A DNA stretch of 64,000 nucleotides from Lagopus muta. Its lineage: Eukaryota; Chordata; Aves; Galliformes; Phasianidae. Positions 61,601 to 64,000 of this stretch are shown in pieces. Location: assembly GCF_023343835.1 (NCBI RefSeq), contig NC_064440.1, forward strand, positions 28,899,537 through 28,963,536. Direction: 5' to 3'. How positions within the stretch are numbered: the stretch's first letter is position 1; every line of letters starts with the position of its first letter. A program made the translations under genes and the position numbers. The notes under the pieces are model-generated. The model searched no databases. It was given only the letters and a program-made list of their open reading frames with translations, and had not been told where the DNA came from.

Positions 61601-63777
61601 AGTTTAGAATTGCAAACTAGCACCATTTTCTGCTAAAAGATCTGGTCATGAAGCCGCACTTTAATTGCAGCTACTAAAATTTTCTTACTGGTTCAGATCA
61701 CAGCCAGAGAGTGAATTAAACCAATTAAAATGAATATTGAGTAAAATGAATAGCATTGGTTTGAACTTGCAAATGAAGACTGCTCAGGCTGCAGAATACA
61801 CAGCCTGATGAAAGTGTCAATTAGATCTCTAGGACAGTGTCACTGAAAGCACTTGTTAGGGGAGGGAAAAAAAACACTGAAAAACCACAACCTTCTCTCC
61901 CCGCCACAAACCATGCTTTGCACATTTACAAGTAGTTAAATGCATTTTCTAATTTGAGAATAATGGAGTCTAGTCGTTTTTAATCCGGTCTAATGGCTTG
62001 TTAGTGCAAATCACTACTTGGCTGCCATGCATGGTATTTCCTACTCTACAAAACACTGACGTACAGAATGTTGTCAGATTTAAGGATGGCATGAATGGAA
62101 ATGGAGGGAACCAATGATCATGCGCTATTATTTTTAAGGCAATCGTATTAGTTATTAATTCTCACTATTTACTACTGATTAATTGTTGACATCGTTGGGT
62201 AATGAAGGGGGTCTTATGACATGTGCATGAAGTACCTTATATCCAAGCCAGTAAGCCCAAATAACAGCAATAGCATGTTTATTTCTAGCCTCCTCCTTCA
62301 GTCGTCTCAGTTCCCTTCGTGCCTGCGATGTGTTTGAAAATGGGATATAGAAAAGCTTAGGGAAGAAAAGGTTACTGCAAGTTCCCAACGGTGAGAGAAA
62401 GAAACCAGCCACCACAAAGAGCAAATATTAAAGCACATCCCAGCTTCCTAGCCTGCACCAGCTAAAACACGTTAGCAGCAAAGAGGAAAAAAAATCAGTA
62501 GTTGAAGCCACTGAAAACAGTTTCAGCTAGCATTGCCCTCAAGGGCCCTATTCTGTCAAGAGACAGTTAGGTGCAGAATTTGTTACCGCTTTCTCACCTG
62601 GGTACCATGCCAATAAGCAGCAATTATTGTGGCAGCCTCGTTACAACGCTTCTGGTGCTTCAGCTCCCGAAGAAGTTTCCGAGCCTGTAAACAATTGAAA
62701 ATAAAAAGTAGCTTGACCCTAGATCTCTTTATGACTATCTGCACAATGGCAACTATACTTCCCCTCTTCACAGCATATGCCTTTTCCCTTTAGAAATAAA
62801 TCACAAGTAAATTGCACTGTTGCAGGCAACACTTAAGGCTGCTGTCAAACCAGGCTTTTATCCCCAGCACTGCTACCACCAAACATTATGTTCTCCATTG
62901 ACAAATGAAGAAAAAAACATAATTCAAGATGAGATGATGATTTGACTGAGTTCTCTCCAAATAACACACAAGGGAAAAGACAGCACAACAACTTTTAGGC
63001 TGTCAGAATACTTCTAACTCACATTTTTAAAAAAGATGGAGTACAACTCATAAGAAACAATAAAACCAAATTGTGCTAGCGTATTGACAACAGAGTTCAA
63101 AGCCTGCTGTGCAGGAGAGGGCTGCTGACACCTATAGGTTGTAACTAAAGCCCCTTCCCTGTCCAATAAGAAGGGAACTGACTCCAAAATCAAAGGCAGC
63201 CCCCTCCTCCCTAAAGAGAGAAGAAAAATCACAGCCTGTGGGATGGAGAAAGGTTAATAAGAAAACAGAGGAGCCTAGAACATTATTTTCTGATGCTGAA
63301 CAGCTTTAAGCACTGTTTTCATGGGAACTGTTATCCCCATTTTTGCCTCTCACTACTGCATCACTCCTTAAGTCTGGCTTAAGAACACTGGCTGCAGGAT
63401 TCTCCCTTTGCAAAGTACAAACCTCTGAGATGCAAAGTTGTCGCAAACTGAAGACAAGCAAGCAATGGCAAGGCACCTGCTTACGGCAGGGATGACGCGC
63501 TTTCACCCCTCCGCTTAGCAAACAGCAGAGAACTGAAGACATAACCCAAGCAATGCTCTGCTCAGGTGATCCAGACTATTTAAACCTGCCTACAGTGACC
63601 CAAACTCATGCCAAGAAGCATGAAAGCCAGGAGGCTCGGTGCACTTCAACTGTGTTTTCTTTCCCACTCTGTAACTCACAGGCACAGCCATAGGAAGAGG
63701 AAACTCACCTTCCACCCTCTGATGTACGACTGTACTATAATAGCTGAACTCTTTATCTTCTGATACTTCTTCTGTTG
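46570..63777 (-). CDS. MYO1B: MYO1B (unconventional myosin-Ib), 3' part: IQ neck, TH1 tail and stop; 11 exons, gene continues right of the window
   Basis: MYO1B is a single-headed class I myosin that links actin to membranes through a tail binding phosphoinositides; it acts in membrane tubulation, endosomal traffic and force sensing. Minus-strand join: 63777..63709, 62684..62598, 62322..62236, 59883..59797, 57151..57077, 56667..56533, 55672..55566, 52922..52790, 51377..51225, 50317..50190, 46693..46570. This gives 1185 bases, 394 residues plus stop, in one continuous frame with GT-AG boundaries throughout. The order is light-chain-binding IQ segments (first five exons), then the TH1 tail with its PH-like region (VNKINRANGK, TSRIFLLTKNN), ending KRKNNRLLEVAVP. 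The match to mammalian MYO1B is near-identical over long stretches, for example KEEARNKHAIAVIWAYWLG and TTLSQTKQKLNIEISDE, which excludes MYO1A. Motor-domain exons are absent and should lie beyond 64,000. Confidence 0.97.
46694..50189 (-). other. MYO1B last intron
   Basis: About 3.5 kb. It holds a CR1 fragment (46800-47200, plus strand, antisense to the gene). The remainder is AT-rich, unremarkable sequence with short open frames only. Confidence 0.8.
46800..47200 (+). mobile_element. CR1 LINE 3' fragment in the last MYO1B intron
   Basis: It reads GACCTCATTGCAGCCTTCCA, GGTAGACAGTGACAGGACAAG, GTGAGGTGCTGGAACAGGCT, AAGGCCAGGTTGAACGGGAC and ends CCATTCTATGATTCTATGAC, a full CR1 3'UTR with the terminal octamer repeated. 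Just before it, AGAAGAGAAGGCT occurs twice. It is inserted antisense to MYO1B. Confidence 0.93.
50190..50317 (-). CDS. MYO1B: MYO1B exon: TH1 tail, GSGAASKGDF to NIEISD
   Basis: 128 bases, 42 codons plus two bases. It reads GSGAASKGDFLLSSDHLIEM, ATKLYRTTLSQTKQKLNIEI and SD. The acceptor is GTTCCAG and the donor GTATGT. It matches mammalian MYO1B at nearly every position. Confidence 0.95.
51225..51377 (-). CDS. MYO1B: MYO1B exon: TH1 PH-like region, second part
   Basis: 153 bases, 51 codons, phase 0. It begins ATSRIFLLTKNNVLLADQKS, followed by GNIKSEVPLGDVTKVSMSSQ and NDGFFAVHLKE, with acceptor TTTCACAG and donor GTTGGT. The donor is non-consensus at +3 and +4 (GTTGGT), which is worth noting, but GT is present and the frame is kept. 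Confidence 0.93.
52664..52692 (+). repeat. T-rich (TTTG)n tract
   Basis: A T run followed by TTTG units repeated about three times and another T run, in a MYO1B intron. Confidence 0.8.
52790..52922 (-). CDS. MYO1B: MYO1B exon: TH1 PH-like region, first part
   Basis: 133 bases; the first base completes the split Ser codon. It reads VGQPFQGAYLEISKNPKYKK, LKDAVDEKIIIAEVVNKINR, ANGK. The basic end (NKINRANGK), together with the next exon, forms the phosphoinositide-binding strand-loop-strand known in the class I TH1 family. Confidence 0.94.
52923..55565 (-). other. MYO1B intron
   Basis: About 2.6 kb of non-coding sequence. I see no mobile element, RNA gene or recognisable exon in it. Confidence 0.65.
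55566..55672 (-). CDS. MYO1B: MYO1B exon: TH1 tail, CKKYRDQF to LYPA
   Basis: 107 bases, 35 codons plus two bases of a Ser codon. It reads CKKYRDQFTDQQKLIYEEKL, EASELFKDKKALYPA. The acceptor is TTTTGCAG; the donor GTGATT is a weaker match than its neighbours but keeps the frame. Confidence 0.93.
55673..57076 (-). other. MYO1B introns around the 56533-56667 exon
   Basis: Two short introns (55673-56532 and 56668-57076). Ordinary AT-rich sequence with nothing notable. Confidence 0.65.
56533..56667 (-). CDS. MYO1B: MYO1B exon: TH1 tail, first part
   Basis: 135 bases, 45 codons, phase 0. It reads MQKYFLEMKKKMPSLSPIDK, NWPARPYLFLDSTHKELKRI and FHLWR. The acceptor is TCTCAG and the donor GTAGGG. 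The NWP and FHLWR segments are typical of class I myosin TH1 starts. Confidence 0.93.
57077..57151 (-). CDS. MYO1B: MYO1B exon: end of IQ neck, start of tail
   Basis: 75 bases, 25 codons, phase 0. It reads VRREYRKFFRANAGRKIYEF then TLQRL, with donor GTATGT. The VRREYRK residues close the last IQ motif, and the rest begins the post-neck region before the TH1 domain. Confidence 0.93.
57152..59796 (-). other. MYO1B intron with an interrupted CR1 copy
   Basis: About 2.6 kb. It holds the CR1 copy at 57708-58163 and otherwise AT-rich non-coding sequence. The 84-codon open plus frame at 58240-58494 is antisense to the gene and unrecognised. Confidence 0.7.
57708..58163 (+). mobile_element. CR1 LINE 3' fragment with a non-CR1 segment in the middle
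   Basis: The left part (57708 to about 57940) has the CR1 words GACCTCACTGCAGCCTTCCA, GGTAGACAGTGACAGGACAAG and GGTGCTGGAACAGGCTGCCC. The right part (about 58030-58163) has CAAGAAATGAGTACATGTGG, GGTAGGTGGATGGTTGGACT and GGAGGTCTTTTCCAACCTTG, ending TTCTACAATTCTA. Between them about 90 bases do not look like CR1. It is antisense to MYO1B. Confidence 0.85.
59797..59883 (-). CDS. MYO1B: MYO1B exon: second of two near-identical IQ exons
   Basis: 87 bases, 29 codons, phase 0 on both sides. It reads ARRELKRLKEEARRKHAVAV then IWAYWLGLK. The acceptor is CTTTTAG and the donor GTACTTC. It lies about 2.35 kb from its sister exon at 62236-62322 and most likely arose by tandem exon duplication. Confidence 0.95.
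59884..62235 (-). other. MYO1B intron between the two near-identical IQ exons
   Basis: About 2.35 kb. It contains an open plus-strand frame (ATG 60192 to stop at 60701, 169 residues), antisense to MYO1B, with balanced composition but no recognised domain. It also holds a 26-base-period tandem duplication at 61069-61115. I found no further copy of the IQ exon in it. Confidence 0.65.
61069..61115 (+). repeat. Tandem duplication of a 21-base word, period 26
   Basis: The word beginning TAAAAAATAAACTACCCATG occurs at 61069-61089 and again, unchanged, at 61095-61115, separated by GTAGG. Identity between the copies suggests a recent event or slippage. Confidence 0.9.
62236..62322 (-). CDS. MYO1B: MYO1B exon: first of two near-identical IQ exons
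   Basis: 87 bases, 29 codons, phase 0 on both sides. It reads ARRELRRLKEEARNKHAIAV then IWAYWLGYK, with donor GTACTT. It differs from the exon at 59797-59883 at only four residues and even shares the donor GTACTTC. Mammalian MYO1B isoforms vary by using or skipping exons of this kind. Confidence 0.95.
62323..63708 (-). other. MYO1B introns between IQ exons
   Basis: A short intron (62323-62597) and a longer one (62685-63708). Only ordinary non-coding sequence is seen. Confidence 0.65.
62598..62684 (-). CDS. MYO1B: MYO1B exon: IQ segment ATIIAAYWHGTQ
   Basis: 87 bases, 29 codons, phase 0 on both sides. It starts ARKLLRELKHQKRCNEAATI and ends IAAYWHGTQ before donor GTGAGA. The first residues close the previous IQ motif. 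Being symmetric, it can be skipped without a frameshift. Confidence 0.93.
63709..63777 (-). CDS. MYO1B: MYO1B exon: IQ segment SSAIIVQSYIRGWK
   Basis: 69 bases, 23 codons, phase 0 on both sides. It reads QQKKYQKIKSSAIIVQSYIR then GWK. It follows acceptor TTTTTATACAG and precedes donor GTGAGT. It carries the first half of an IQ motif (I/V-Q-x3-R-G); the closing basic residues come from the next exon. Confidence 0.93.
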
Positions 63778-64000
63778 CTGTATAAAAATGAATATATGGT
63801 GCTCAGAATATTGCGTTACTAACCTCTGAAAATATCACTAGGGATAGAAGTAATAAATGTTAAATATGAACAATTTCTGAACAAGCAGATCAAAGCACAG
63901 ATTGTCTGTTAAACTGGAGAGGAAACAAAACCCATCAACAATGCTACATGGACAATGCCACTCTCTGTGTACAGAAACAGTTCATGGTCAGCAGCACAAA

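Overview
The window looks like avian nuclear DNA, most likely from chicken or a close galliform relative. It holds many CR1 LINE fragments in both orientations, one hAT element that resembles the chicken Charlie-Galluhop composite, a CpG-island promoter, and spliced genes whose proteins are close to known vertebrate families. The neighbouring genes NABP1 and MYO1B match the order and shared orientation of human 2q32, which I recall as chicken chromosome 7. I infer the species; I did not prove it. There are no operons, CRISPR arrays or ribosomal RNA genes, and I support no tRNA gene.

Layout. (1) Positions 1-3480: the 5' end of NABP1 (single-stranded-DNA-binding protein SSB2) on the minus strand, with coding exons 1 and 2, a short intron 1, part of intron 2, and a CpG island carrying a TATA box and an inverted CCAAT box. 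(2) About 3.5-34.5 kb: mostly non-coding intergenic sequence with an old CR1 copy at 4.7-5.45 kb, a hAT element with a nested CR1 at 27.5-28.5 kb, smaller CR1 tails and simple repeats. (3) 34,600-35,433: an intact single-exon kinase on the plus strand, very close to testis-specific serine kinase TSSK6, with a polyadenylation signal about 50 bases after the stop. (4) 35.5-45 kb: non-coding sequence with two CR1 fragments in opposite orientations. (5) 45-64 kb: the 3' part of MYO1B on the minus strand. I resolved eleven coding exons from the IQ-motif neck through the membrane-binding TH1 tail to the stop codon, followed by a 3'UTR with candidate poly(A) signals. The motor-domain exons lie beyond position 64,000.

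Function. NABP1 (DNA-damage response), TSSK6-like (sperm chromatin and post-meiotic signalling) and MYO1B (actin-membrane motor) are unrelated in role, and nothing suggests they act together. The kinase lies in the roughly 44 kb gap between the two conserved genes, on the opposite strand, and has no introns. I found no sign of a new multi-gene system. The points most worth checking are the kinase's unexpected position, the run of phase-0 IQ cassette exons in MYO1B and the layered transposon at 27.5-28.5 kb. Exon boundaries were placed by eye from reading frame, GT/AG sites and recalled family sequences, and every cassette closes in frame.
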